From positions 13,804 to 77,803 of the forward strand of contig NZ_DASVTO010000154.1 of assembly GCF_036387535.1 (NCBI RefSeq): a stretch of DNA of 64,000 nt. Direction: 5' to 3'. A program made the translations under genes and the position numbers. This DNA is from Sphingomonas_R sp036387535. Its GTDB lineage: Bacteria; Pseudomonadota; Alphaproteobacteria; Sphingomonadales; Sphingomonadaceae. The notes below the pieces were generated by a model. It was not told where the DNA came from, did no database searches, and saw only the letters and a program-made list of their open reading frames with translations. Positions 17,881 to 27,322 of this stretch are shown piece after piece; within the stretch, counting starts at the first letter, position 1, and each line of letters opens with the position of its first letter.

Positions 17881-20790
17881 TCAGTTCACCTTCGTTTCAT
17901 GGCCGAGCGCGTCGGCAACGAGCGCCGCCTGCTGGGCGGCATGATTACGGGCCAGGCCCGTCGCGGTCGCGGCCGATGCCTTGCGGCCGGCATAGACCGG
18001 ACGCAGCGTCTTGCCGGCGTCCTTCAACGCGTCCTCGATCAGGCTCTCCACGAAGAACCATGATCCGTTGTTGCGCGGTTCCTCCTGCGCCCAGACCACC
18101 GTTTCCAGGTTGGTCAGGCCGTGCAGCCGCTTGACCAGCGCGTCCGACGGGAACGGATAGACCTGCTCGATCCGGACGATCGTGGTCGTCTTGTCACCGG
18201 CTGCGTCGCGCGCCTCGGCCAGATCATAGAACACCTTGCCCGAACACAGCACCAGCCGCTTCACGTCCTGATCGGCGGGGGCGTTCGGATCGGACAGGAT
18301 CCGGCGGAAATGACTGTCGCCGGTGAAGTCGGCCACGCTCGACACCGCCGATTTGTGCCGCAGCAACGACTTGGGGGTCATGATGATCAACGGCTTGCGG
18401 AAATTGCGCAGCATCTGCCGCCGCAGGATGTGGAAATAATTGGCCGGCGTGGTGCAGTTGGCGACCTGGATATTATCCTCGGCACAGAGCTGCAGATAGC
18501 GCTCCATCCGCGCGGAACTATGCTCCGGCCCCTGCCCTTCATAGCCATGCGGCAACAGCATCACCAAACCGTTGGCGCGCAGCCACTTGGCCTCGCCCGC
18601 GGCGATGAACTGATCGATGATGACCTGCGCGCCATTGGCAAAATCGCCGAACTGCGCTTCCCACAGCACCAGCGTGTTCGGCGCCTGTCCCGCATAGCCA
18701 TATTCGAAACCCAGCACGCCGAATTCCGACAGCGGACTGTCGAGCACCTGGAACTTGCGGTTCATCGCCGCCAGCGGAATGAACTTGTGCCCGTCCTTCT
18801 GATCGACCCAGACGGCATGCCGCTGGCTGAACGTACCGCGGCCGACATCCTGGCCCGACAGCCGCACGCCATAATCGTCCTGCAACAACGATCCGAACGC
18901 CAGCGCCTCCGCCGTCGCCCAGTCGATGCCCTCGCCCGATGCGAACATCTGCTTCTTCGCATCCAGGATGCGCGCCAGCGTCTTGTGGATCGTCAGGTCG
19001 GCGGGCGGACTGGTCAGCACCGTTGCCAATGCGTCGACCCGGTCCTTGGGAATGCCGGTGGCCGCCGCGCGGCGTTCGGTGATCTTCTCGCGCGGCGCGG
19101 CGAATCCGCTCCACACACCTTCGAACCAGTCGGCCTTGTTGACCTTGTAACCCTTGGCAGCGTCGAAATCGGCTTCCAGTGTCTGAACGAAGGTGGACAC
19201 CGTCTCGTCGACCCACGCATCGTCGACCACGCCCTCCGCCTTCAACCGCGCGGCGTAGACCGACGATACCGGGGGATGCGATCGGATCGCGTCATACATC
19301 AGCGGCTGCGTGAAGCCCGGCTCGTCGCCCTCATTATGGCCGAAGCGGCGATAGCACCACATATCGACCACCACGTCGCGCTTGAACGCGTGGCGGAACT
19401 CGGTCGCCAGCCGCGTCGCGAACGCCACCGCTTCCGGATCGTCGCCGTTCACATGCAGGATCGGCGCCTGCACCATCTTGGCAATGTCCGACGGATAGGG
19501 CGAGGAGCGCGCAAATTGCGGGCTGGTGGTGAACCCGACCTGATTGTTGATGACGAAATGGATGGTGCCGCCGGTCGAATAGCCGACCAGCCCGGAAAAG
19601 CCGAAGCATTCCATGATGATGCCCTGCCCCGCAAAGGCGGCATCGCCGTGCAGCAGCACCGGCAGCACCTTGCTGCGCTCCAGATCGTCCATCGCATTCT
19701 GCTTGGCGCGCGCCTTGCCGAGCACGACGGGATCGACCGCCTCCAGATGCGACGGATTGGGCGCCAGCGACAGGTGGACCCGGTTGCCGTCGAATTCACG
19801 GTCGGTCGACGTGCCGAGATGATATTTGACGTCGCCCGACCCGCCGACATCCTCCGGATTGGCGGATCCGCCGGCAAATTCCGAGAAGATCGCCCGGTAC
19901 GGCTTCTGCATGACGTTGGCGAGGACGTTCAGCCGGCCGCGATGCGCCATGCCGATCACGATCTCGCTGACGCCCACCGCGCCGCCATATTTGATGACAT
20001 TTTCCAGCGCGGGAATCATCGATTCGCCGCCGTCCAGGCCGAAGCGCTTGGTGCCGACATATTTGCGGCCCAGGAACTTCTCCCACTGCTCGGCCTCGAT
20101 GACCTTCGACAGGATCGCCTTCTTGCCCGCGGGGCTGAAGCTGATCGCCTTGTCGCGCCCTTCCATGCGCTCCTGCAGGAAACGGCGCTCCTCGATGTCG
20201 CCGATATGCATATATTCCAGGCCGACATGCCCGCAATAATTGCGGCGCAGGATGTCGACGATTTCCCGCACCGTCGCCCGCTCCAGCCCCAGCGTCCCGC
20301 CCAGGTGGACGGTACGATCGAGATCTGCGGCGGCGAAGCCGTGATATTCCGGGCTGAGGTCGGCCGGCAGATCGCGGCGCGCGAGGCCCAGCGGATCCAG
20401 CTCGGCCGCCAGATGCCCGCGCACGCGGTAGGTGCGGATCAGGATCATCGCGCGGATGGAGTCGCCCACCGCCTGCTTCAGGTCGGCATCGGACACCCCG
20501 CCGGATGGCGCCGGCGCAGCGACCGCGGCGGGCTTGCCGCCCTTGGCCGGCTTCGGCGCGGGCTGCATCTGCGTCGGATCCAGCCCGGCCGTCAGCGCAT
20601 CGGTTTCGGTCGGCGGCCAGTTGCGCCGTGCCCAGCTCGGACCGGAAACCGTCGTTTCCAGCCCCGCGAAATAGGTGCGCCAACCGGCGTCGACCGCATC
20701 CGGCGACTCCTGATAACGGCGGTAGAGCGCCTCCACGAAAGACGGGCTCACGCCCTCCACTTCGGCTACATCCACGGCATCATATCCCAC
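17881..20790 (-). CDS. sucA: 2-oxoglutarate dehydrogenase E1 component
   Basis: 969 residues, thiamine diphosphate-dependent decarboxylase of the TCA cycle. Recognisable blocks include the N-terminal segment FVEALYRRYQESPDAVDAGW, GMAHRGRLNVLANVMQKPYR in the ThDP region, and LLPHGYEGQGPEHSSARMER in the C-terminal transketolase half. Lies between sucD (81 bp upstream) and sucB (1 bp downstream) in a TCA operon. Confidence 0.98.
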   Translation of the reverse strand: MGYDAVDVAEVEGVSPSFVEALYRRYQESPDAVDAGWRTYFAGLETTVSGPSWARRNWPPTETDALTAGLDPTQMQPAPKPAKGGKPAAVAAPAPSGGVSDADLKQAVGDSIRAMILIRTYRVRGHLAAELDPLGLARRDLPADLSPEYHGFAAADLDRTVHLGGTLGLERATVREIVDILRRNYCGHVGLEYMHIGDIEERRFLQERMEGRDKAISFSPAGKKAILSKVIEAEQWEKFLGRKYVGTKRFGLDGGESMIPALENVIKYGGAVGVSEIVIGMAHRGRLNVLANVMQKPYRAIFSEFAGGSANPEDVGGSGDVKYHLGTSTDREFDGNRVHLSLAPNPSHLEAVDPVVLGKARAKQNAMDDLERSKVLPVLLHGDAAFAGQGIIMECFGFSGLVGYSTGGTIHFVINNQVGFTTSPQFARSSPYPSDIAKMVQAPILHVNGDDPEAVAFATRLATEFRHAFKRDVVVDMWCYRRFGHNEGDEPGFTQPLMYDAIRSHPPVSSVYAARLKAEGVVDDAWVDETVSTFVQTLEADFDAAKGYKVNKADWFEGVWSGFAAPREKITERRAAATGIPKDRVDALATVLTSPPADLTIHKTLARILDAKKQMFASGEGIDWATAEALAFGSLLQDDYGVRLSGQDVGRGTFSQRHAVWVDQKDGHKFIPLAAMNRKFQVLDSPLSEFGVLGFEYGYAGQAPNTLVLWEAQFGDFANGAQVIIDQFIAAGEAKWLRANGLVMLLPHGYEGQGPEHSSARMERYLQLCAEDNIQVANCTTPANYFHILRRQMLRNFRKPLIIMTPKSLLRHKSAVSSVADFTGDSHFRRILSDPNAPADQDVKRLVLCSGKVFYDLAEARDAAGDKTTTIVRIEQVYPFPSDALVKRLHGLTNLETVVWAQEEPRNNGSWFFVESLIEDALKDAGKTLRPVYAGRKASAATATGLARNHAAQQAALVADALGHETKVN

Positions 20791-20871
20791 TTGGGTCTTC
20801 CCATCTTCCGCCTGCCGACGCCGGCGGTGCGGTGCATATAGGCGCCGCGCCGCTGCGTTTCAGCCCGTCAT

Positions 20872-21756
20872 TCAGCCCTTCAGCAACGCTGCCAGGGTGG
20901 TGCCCAGTTCCGACGGGCTCGCGGCCACCCGGATCCCGGCCGCTTCCATCGCCGCGATCTTGTCCTCGGCGCCGCCCTTGCCACCCGACACGATCGCACC
21001 GGCATGGCCCATGCGGCGGCCGGGAGGCGCGCTGCGGCCCGCGATGAAGCCGGCCATCGGCTTCTTGCGGCCGCGCTTGGCCTCATCGATCAGGAACTGC
21101 GCGGCTTCTTCCTCGGCCGACCCGCCGATCTCGCCGATCATGATGATCGACTGGGTCTCGTCGTCCGCCAGGAACAGTTCCAGCACGTCGATGAAGTTGG
21201 TGCCGTTGACCGGATCGCCGCCGATGCCGACCGCGGTCGTCTGGCCCAGCCCCTCGTTGGTGGTCTGGAACACCGCCTCATAGGTGAGCGTACCCGACCG
21301 CGACACCACGCCGACCGACCCCTTGGAGAAGATCGAACCCGGCATGATGCCGATCTTGCATTCGTTCGGGGTCAGCACGCCGGGGCAGTTCGGCCCGATC
21401 AGCCGCGACGACGATCCCTGCAACGCCCGCTTCACGCGCACCATGTCCAGCACCGGAATGCCCTCGGTGATGCACACGATCAACGGCACCTTGGCGTCGA
21501 TCGCCTCCAGAATGGAGTCCGCGGCGAAGGGCGGCGGAACATAGACCACGGTCGCATCCGCCTGCGTCTTCTGCACGGCTTCGGCGACCGAATCGAAGAT
21601 CGGCAGGCCGATATGCGTGGTCCCGCCCTTCCCCGGCGTCACTCCGCCCACCATCTGCGTACCGTACGCCAGCGCCTGTTCCGTGTGGAACGTGCCGGTA
21701 TTGCCGGTCATGCCCTGGGTGATCACCCGGGTATTCTTATTGACGAGGATGCTCAT
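20872..21756 (-). CDS. sucD: Succinyl-CoA synthetase alpha subunit
   Basis: 294 residues. The N-terminal CoA-binding fold (MSILVNKNTRVITQGMTGNT) is followed by the domain bearing the phosphorylated histidine in GHAGAIVSGGKGG. With SucC it forms succinate and NTP from succinyl-CoA. The beta-subunit gene sucC, which usually precedes sucD, is not in the window. Its expected place upstream is taken by a decayed nuclease gene. Confidence 0.97.
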   Translation of the reverse strand: MSILVNKNTRVITQGMTGNTGTFHTEQALAYGTQMVGGVTPGKGGTTHIGLPIFDSVAEAVQKTQADATVVYVPPPFAADSILEAIDAKVPLIVCITEGIPVLDMVRVKRALQGSSSRLIGPNCPGVLTPNECKIGIMPGSIFSKGSVGVVSRSGTLTYEAVFQTTNEGLGQTTAVGIGGDPVNGTNFIDVLELFLADDETQSIIMIGEIGGSAEEEAAQFLIDEAKRGRKKPMAGFIAGRSAPPGRRMGHAGAIVSGGKGGAEDKIAAMEAAGIRVAASPSELGTTLAALLKG

Positions 21757-22090
21757 TGGTCCTGCCGTCCTTCTCTGCCGCCCCCGGTAACGGAGGCAAA
21801 ATTCCCATCAACGCGGGGAAGAGGTCTTCCCAATCCGGATGCTCGGCCTCGATCAGACCGAGCTTCCAGCCGCGTTGCCATTCTTCGATCCGTTTTTCCC
21901 GATCGCATCATCAACCCGATCGTGAATTTTCGGACCAGACCAAATTCCTGCAGTCATAGCGACTGGTGAAGCCTTCGATCGCACCGGTTCGATGCTGAAA
22001 CAGACGCTTCACCAAGTCGCTTGTCACACCTGTCTAGAGCGTCCCGTTCCGGCCACTCGCCATGATGTAGACATAACCGCGTTTTTCCAT
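21737..22090 (-). pseudogene. Degenerate GIY-YIG endonuclease (UPF0213/YhbQ-like)
   Basis: Starting at the ATG at 22090 the minus strand reads MEKRGYVYIMASGRNGTL, then an in-frame TAG at 22036-22034 where the family has YTGVTSDL; the expected TGVTSDLVKRLFQHRTGAI follows. The frame breaks after LVW by a one-base gain in an A-run, giving adjacent TGA codons, and is restored downstream by a second indel. After that RIEEWQRGWKLGLIEAEHPD and WEDLF match the family's C-terminal end. At least three lesions are present, so no functional product is expected. The restored frame ends at 21737, about 20 bp inside sucD. These small single-domain GIY-YIG proteins are often multicopy in alphaproteobacteria. 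Confidence 0.87.
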
Positions 22091-22139
22091 GCCCCACTTC
22101 CGTCTTCCCGGCATGCGCCGGGATGACGGAAAAGAACCC

Positions 22140-23102
22140 TCAAGCCAGCGTCGCGTCGATCCCCCGGCACGCCACCAGCAATTCCCTCACGGCGTCGACC
22201 GACACCGCCAGGTTGGCCTTCGCCTCCTCGTCCAGCGTGATCTCCACGATCTTCTCGACGCCGCCCGCGCCGATCATCACCGGCACGCCGACATACAGGT
22301 CGTTCACGCCATATTGGCCGTCGACATAGGCGGCCGCCGGCAGGACCCGCTTCTGGTCGTACAGATAGGCCTCCGCCATCGCGATGCCGCTGGTCGCCGG
22401 CGCGTAATAGGCCGAACCCGTCTTCAACAGCGCGACGATCTCGCCGCCGCCGCCGCGAGTACGCTTGACGATCGCGTCGATCTTCTCCTGCGTCGACAGA
22501 CCCATCGCGATCAGATCGGGGATCGGGATGCCGGAGATGGTGGAATAGCTGATCACCGGCACCATCGTGTCGCCGTGCCCGCCCAGCACGAAGCTGGTGA
22601 CGTCCTTGACCGAAACCTTGAACTCGTCGGCCAGGAAATGGCTGAACCGCGAGGAGTCGAGCACGCCCGCCATCCCGACCACCATATGATGCGGCAGGCC
22701 GGAAAACTCGCGCAGCGCCCACACCATCGCATCCAGCGGGTTGGTGATGCAGATCACGAACGCCTCCGGTGCGTTGGCCTTGATGCCCTCGCCCACCGCC
22801 TTCATGACCTTCAGGTTGATGCCGAGCAGGTCGTCACGGCTCATGCCGGGCTTGCGCGCCACACCCGCGGTCACGATGATCACGTCGGCGCCGGCAATGT
22901 CGGCATAATCGTTCGATCCGATGATCGTCGCGTCAAAGCCTTCGACCGGGCCGCACTGCGACAGGTCGAGCGCCTTGCCCTGCGGCACACCTTCGGCGAC
23001 GTCGAACAGCACGATATCGCCCAACCCCTTGAGCGCCGCGAGATGCGCGAGCGTGCCACCGATATTGCCAGCGCCGATCAGCGCGATCTTCTTCCGAGCC
23101 AT
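22140..23102 (-). CDS. mdh: Malate dehydrogenase (LDH-like type)
   Basis: 320 residues. The NAD-binding loop is IALIGAGNIGGTLAHLAALK at residues ~6-25; the catalytic His is in LGGHGDTMVPV, and substrate Arg and Asp residues lie in the usual MSRDDLLGINLKV region. It oxidises malate to oxaloacetate. The length and N-terminus are those of the LDH-like MDH group found in alphaproteobacteria. Precedes the GIY-YIG remnant and sucDAB-lpd on the same strand. Confidence 0.98.
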   Translation of the reverse strand: MARKKIALIGAGNIGGTLAHLAALKGLGDIVLFDVAEGVPQGKALDLSQCGPVEGFDATIIGSNDYADIAGADVIIVTAGVARKPGMSRDDLLGINLKVMKAVGEGIKANAPEAFVICITNPLDAMVWALREFSGLPHHMVVGMAGVLDSSRFSHFLADEFKVSVKDVTSFVLGGHGDTMVPVISYSTISGIPIPDLIAMGLSTQEKIDAIVKRTRGGGGEIVALLKTGSAYYAPATSGIAMAEAYLYDQKRVLPAAAYVDGQYGVNDLYVGVPVMIGAGGVEKIVEITLDEEAKANLAVSVDAVRELLVACRGIDATLA

Positions 23103-23292
23103 GTGGACAGCTTCCTCGACCGTTCAAAAATCCGATTGGGGGAGTAGCAGCTGCAAGCGCCACGCGCACCCGTCGTTGCGGGGTCGCTTACCCGCCCAGG
23201 CCAAGGGGGGCAACCATCCACCGCCAGAAAAGCGTGCCCGGATATACACTGTCACATCGGCCGCCGCCGCTGTGCAATATCGGAGCCGTTGG

Positions 23293-24411
23293 CTATTCCG
23301 CGCCGTGCCCGGCGGCGAGATACGCCGCGGACTGCATCTCCATCAGCCGCGAAACGGTGCGCTCGAACTCGAACGCGCCGTCGCCGCTGGGGTACAGCGC
23401 GGCCGGGTCGGCGTCGGCCGCCGCCAGCAGCTTGACATGATGTTCATAGAGCGCGTCGACCAACAGCTTGAACCGCGCCGCCTCGTTGCGCTTTTCCGGC
23501 CCCAGCACCGGGATGCCGACCAGGATGACGGTGTGAAAACGGCGCGCGATCGCCAGATAGTCCGCGACGCCGCGGGCGTCCCCGCACAGCTTGGAAAAGG
23601 AGAACACGCCGACGCCCTTGATCGATTTCGGCACGCGCAACGTCCGCCCGCCCGGCACCGCCAGCTGCTCCGACGGCACATGCGCCCGGTCCTCGACCGG
23701 AAAGTCGGTCAGGCGAAAGAAGGCGCGGCTGAGCGCCTCGGTCGCCGCCGGGCCATTGGGCACATACCAGGTCGGAAAACCGCCCAGCCGTTCCAGCCGG
23801 TAATCGGTCGCGCCGTTCAACGGCAGCACGTCCAGCCGCGCCTCGATCAGCGCGATGAACGGCAGGAACAGCTGGCGATTGAGCCCGTCCTTGTAGAGAT
23901 CGGACGGCGGCCGGTTCGACGTGGTGACCACCGTCACGCCGCGTTCGATCAACCCGGTGAACAGGCGCGACAGGATCGCCGCGTCCGCCATGTTGTTGAC
24001 GACCATCTCGTCGAAACATAGCAGCCGCGCGCCCGCCGCGATGTCGTCCACCACCGGGGCGATGGGATCGCCCTTCTCGGCCGCGCGCTCGATCCGTAAT
24101 CGGTCGTGCACCTCCAGCATGAACTCGTGGAAATGGACGCGCCGTTTCGGTGTCACCGCGACACACCCGCAGAACAGGTCCATCAGCATCGATTTGCCGC
24201 GACCGACGCCACCCCACATGTAGATGCCCCGCGGCGCCGGTGCCGGCTTGGCCCCGAACAACCGCCCCAGCAGACCCGGCGCCGCGGGAACCGCGGCCTC
24301 CAGCGCCGTTGCCAGGGCATCCAGCCGCGCCACCGTTCCGGCCTGATCGGGATCGGGCTTCAACTCGCCACCCGACAGCAGTTCGCGGTACCGCACCGCG
24401 ACGCGGCTCAC
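23293..24411 (-). CDS. zapE: Cell-division ATPase ZapE (AFG1 family)
   Basis: 372 residues from a GTG at 24411, whose TGA-forming overlap with the preceding gene (GTGA) supports the start. P-loop NTPase with Walker A GGVGRGKSMLMDLF and Walker B LLCFDEMVVNN, followed by the sensor-like TTSNRPPSDLYKDGL. ZapE/AFG1 proteins bind ATP at the division site and affect Z-ring dynamics. The gene commonly lies beside mdh and TCA genes in alphaproteobacteria, as here. Confidence 0.95.
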   Translation of the reverse strand: MSRVAVRYRELLSGGELKPDPDQAGTVARLDALATALEAAVPAAPGLLGRLFGAKPAPAPRGIYMWGGVGRGKSMLMDLFCGCVAVTPKRRVHFHEFMLEVHDRLRIERAAEKGDPIAPVVDDIAAGARLLCFDEMVVNNMADAAILSRLFTGLIERGVTVVTTSNRPPSDLYKDGLNRQLFLPFIALIEARLDVLPLNGATDYRLERLGGFPTWYVPNGPAATEALSRAFFRLTDFPVEDRAHVPSEQLAVPGGRTLRVPKSIKGVGVFSFSKLCGDARGVADYLAIARRFHTVILVGIPVLGPEKRNEAARFKLLVDALYEHHVKLLAAADADPAALYPSGDGAFEFERTVSRLMEMQSAAYLAAGHGAE

Positions 24412-24896
24412 GCGGGTACGACCTTCACCTTGCGCAGCGTGCCGTCGAACGACGTCACGGTCACGCCGTCCTGCTCGATCATCCCGCGCAGGAACAGCAT
24501 GCGTCCGGTTTCCCCGACCACCTCCACCAGCGCATCGACCGGCGATCCCGCGCGCGCCGGCCCGATGAAGGTGACGCCGGCCTGCAACGTCACGGCGCCG
24601 CCGCGTGGCAGGCGATCGACCGCCAGCAGCGCGCAGAACATCACCTGATCGACGAACGCCATCAGGAAACCGCCATGCACATTGTCGGAAATGTTCGACT
24701 GCGGCCGGCCGGTGGCGACCCGGCACCGCACCCGGTCACCTTCGACGCGAACCCGGATCGCACCGAAACTGTCCAGGAATCGACCCTGCGCCGCAGGGCG
24801 GAACAGCCGAAACCCCTCGTCATCGACGGCAGCATCCAGCACCAGCAGTTCATCCCCGCCCATGACGGGGCCGTCGCCGGCCTGCCCCTCGCGCAC
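24408..24896 (-). CDS. PaaI-family hotdog-fold thioesterase
   Basis: 162 residues if translated from the GTG at 24896, 3 bases after sdhB; 151 residues from the ATG at 24863. The single hotdog domain contains the family helix and loop SDNVHGGFLMAFVDQVMFCA, with the His-Gly-Gly that contacts the acyl thioester, and strands such as VTLQAGVTFIGPARAGSPV. It probably hydrolyses a CoA thioester; the substrate cannot be read from sequence. Overlaps zapE by 4 bases. Confidence 0.85.
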   Translation of the reverse strand: MREGQAGDGPVMGGDELLVLDAAVDDEGFRLFRPAAQGRFLDSFGAIRVRVEGDRVRCRVATGRPQSNISDNVHGGFLMAFVDQVMFCALLAVDRLPRGGAVTLQAGVTFIGPARAGSPVDALVEVVGETGRMLFLRGMIEQDGVTVTSFDGTLRKVKVVPA

Positions 24897-24899
24897 CGA

Positions 24900-25685
24900 T
24901 CAGACCTGGCGTTCGACGACCATCTTCTTGACCTCGGCGATCGCCTTGGCCGGGTTCAACCCCTTCGGGCAGACATTGGCGCAGTTCATGATGGTGTGGC
25001 AGCGATAAAGCCGGAACGGATCTTCCAGTTCGTCCAGCCGCTCGCCGGTCATCTCGTCGCGGCTGTCGGCCAGCCAGCGATAGGCCTGCAACAGGATCGC
25101 CGGCCCCAGAAATTTGTCGCTGTTCCACCAGTAGGACGGGCAGGACGAGGAGCAGCAGGCGCACAGGATGCACTCGTACAACCCGTCGAGCTTGGCACGG
25201 TCCTCCGGCGTCTGCAACCGCTCCTTGCCCGACGGCGGCGGTGTCACCGTCTGCAGCCATGGCTTTATGGAGCTATATTGCGCGTAGAAATGCGTGAAAT
25301 CGGGAACCAGATCCTTGATCACGTCCATGTGCGGCAACGGCGTGATCCGCACCTCGCCCTTCACATCCTCGATCGCGGTGGTGCAGGCCAGGCCGTTGCG
25401 CCCGTCGATGTTCATCGAACAGGATCCGCAGATCCCTTCGCGGCACGACCGACGGAACGTCAGGGTCGGGTCCTGCTCGCTCTTCATCTTGATCAGCGCG
25501 TCCAGCACCATCGGCCCGCACGTCGCGGTATCGACCTCGAAGATGTCATAACGCGGATTTTCACCCGATTCGGGATCGTAGCGATACACCTTGAACGGTT
25601 TGACCGCCGTGGCGTCGGGCGCGGCTTTGTGCACCTTGCCCTTCGGCTTGATCTTGCTGTTCTTGGGAAGCGCGAATTCGGCCAT
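24900..25685 (-). CDS. sdhB: Succinate dehydrogenase iron-sulfur subunit
   Basis: 261 residues. All cluster ligands are present: the [2Fe-2S] loop SCREGICGSCSMNIDGRNG, then CILCACCSSSCPSYWWN and CHTIMNCANVCPKGLNPAKA for the [4Fe-4S] and [3Fe-4S] clusters. It carries electrons from SdhA to the membrane quinone site. The usual sdhC, sdhD and sdhA partners are not adjacent or anywhere in the window. Confidence 0.98.
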   Translation of the reverse strand: MAEFALPKNSKIKPKGKVHKAAPDATAVKPFKVYRYDPESGENPRYDIFEVDTATCGPMVLDALIKMKSEQDPTLTFRRSCREGICGSCSMNIDGRNGLACTTAIEDVKGEVRITPLPHMDVIKDLVPDFTHFYAQYSSIKPWLQTVTPPPSGKERLQTPEDRAKLDGLYECILCACCSSSCPSYWWNSDKFLGPAILLQAYRWLADSRDEMTGERLDELEDPFRLYRCHTIMNCANVCPKGLNPAKAIAEVKKMVVERQV

Positions 25686-25842
25686 CGGGCGATCGTCCTT
25701 GTTTCTCTGGATCAGATAACGACCGAAGCCGCCTTTTTAAAGGCGAAATGCCGCACTGCGACAATCCGCCCTATCGGGCAGGGCGGATCTCGTCCTCCTG
25801 CCTGGCCCGCCCCGAAAACTCCGTGCGGCAAATGCGGGACGA

Positions 25843-27201
25843 TCAGGCCAGCATTCCCATCGGCTTCTCCACCAGCCGCTTGAACGCGGCCATCAGTTGC
25901 GCGCCGACCGCGCCGTCGATCGCACGGTGATCGAAACTGCCGGTCGCGGTCATCACGGTCGCCACGGTCAGGTCCTTGCCCACCACATAGGGGCGGGGTT
26001 CGCCGGCGCCGACCGCCAGGATCATCGCCTGCGGCGGATTGATGACCGCGTCGAACTGCTTGATCCCGAACATGCCCAGGTTGGAAATGGAGGCGGTGCC
26101 GCCCTGATATTCCTCCGGCGCCAGCTTGCCGTCGCGCGCGCGGGCGGCCAGGTCCTTCGCCTCGGTCGCGATCCGTGACAGCGGCTTGTTCACGACGTCG
26201 GTGATCACCGGGGTGATCAGCCCGCCCGGAATCGCGACCGCCATCGAAATATCGGACCGGCCGAATTTGATCAGCGTATCGCCGGCAAACTGCACATTGG
26301 CATCCGGCACCTCGGCCAGCGCGGCGCCCAGCGCCTTGATCAGCAGATCATTGACCGACAGCTTGATCCCGCGCCCCTCCAGCCCGGCGTTCAGTTCGCC
26401 GCGCAGTTTCAGCAACGCATCCAGGTTGCAATCCACGGTCAGGTAGAAATGCGGTACGGTCTGCTTCGACTCGGCAAGCCGGCGCGCGATCGTCTTGCGC
26501 ATGTTCGACAGCTTGATGGTTTCGGACGGCACGCCCGCGGGGGCCGCGGCCGGCGCCGGTGCGGGCTTCGCCTCCGCACCCTTCGCGGTCGGCGCGGGTG
26601 CGGCCTCCACCTTGACCGCGGCGGGCTTCGCCTGCGGCCCGGCCTCGACATCGGCCTTCACGATCCGGCCGTTCGGCCCCGACCCCTGGACCGCCGACAG
26701 GTCGACACCCTTCTGTTCGGCCAGCCGACGTGCCAACGGGCTCGCCTTGACCCGATCCCCCGCGGCCGCCCCGCCGGCCGGTGCGGCCGCTGCTACCGGC
26801 GTCGCGGATTTCGTCTCCTCCGCGGTCAAGGTCGGCGTATCGGTCGCGGGGCTCGCGCCATAGCCCTTTTCCGACACCGCAGGCGACTCGGCGGACGGTG
26901 CCGCCATCGGGGTGGCGGCGACCTCCGGCTTCGCTGCCGGCGCGGCGGACGCGTCCTCACCCTCTTCCGCGATGATCGCGATGACCGTGCCGACCTTCAC
27001 GCCGTCCGCGCCCTCGGGCACCAGCAGCTGCACGATCACGCCTTCGTCGACCGCTTCGAACTCCATCGTCGCCTTGTCGGTCTCGATCTCGGCCAGCAGA
27101 TCGCCCGACGTTACGGTATCGCCTTCCTTCACCAGCCATTTGGCCAGCGTGCCCTCTTCCATCGTGGGGGACAAAGCAGGCATTTTGAGCTCGATCGGCA
27201 T
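25843..27201 (-). CDS. pdhC: Pyruvate dehydrogenase E2 (dihydrolipoamide acetyltransferase)
   Basis: 452 residues. One lipoyl domain at residues ~1-77, with K43 in EIETDKATMEFEAVDEGV; a long Ala/Pro linker; a subunit-binding domain (SPLARRLAEQKGVDLSAVQG); and the catalytic domain ending in FDHRAIDGAVGAQLMAAFKR. The N-terminal MPIELKMPALSPTMEEG is characteristic of the acetyltransferase. E1 subunit genes are not in the window. The start is the ATG at 27201, after an AGAGG site. Confidence 0.96.
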   Translation of the reverse strand: MPIELKMPALSPTMEEGTLAKWLVKEGDTVTSGDLLAEIETDKATMEFEAVDEGVIVQLLVPEGADGVKVGTVIAIIAEEGEDASAAPAAKPEVAATPMAAPSAESPAVSEKGYGASPATDTPTLTAEETKSATPVAAAAPAGGAAAGDRVKASPLARRLAEQKGVDLSAVQGSGPNGRIVKADVEAGPQAKPAAVKVEAAPAPTAKGAEAKPAPAPAAAPAGVPSETIKLSNMRKTIARRLAESKQTVPHFYLTVDCNLDALLKLRGELNAGLEGRGIKLSVNDLLIKALGAALAEVPDANVQFAGDTLIKFGRSDISMAVAIPGGLITPVITDVVNKPLSRIATEAKDLAARARDGKLAPEEYQGGTASISNLGMFGIKQFDAVINPPQAMILAVGAGEPRPYVVGKDLTVATVMTATGSFDHRAIDGAVGAQLMAAFKRLVEKPMGMLA

Positions 27202-27322
27202 CGGGAAACCTCTTGGGCAGACTATGCGCCCCCTTCTGCCATCGGGGGGGCTTGGGTCAAGGCCCGAGCCCTTGCGGACGCCGCGCCGATCGCGCACCAA
27301 CGGCATCCGAACGAGGGGCAAG

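Noticed and set aside
18121..20841. 906-codon plus-strand open frame antisense to sucA
   Set aside because: Shadow frame of the E1 gene; no motif, no ribosome-binding site.
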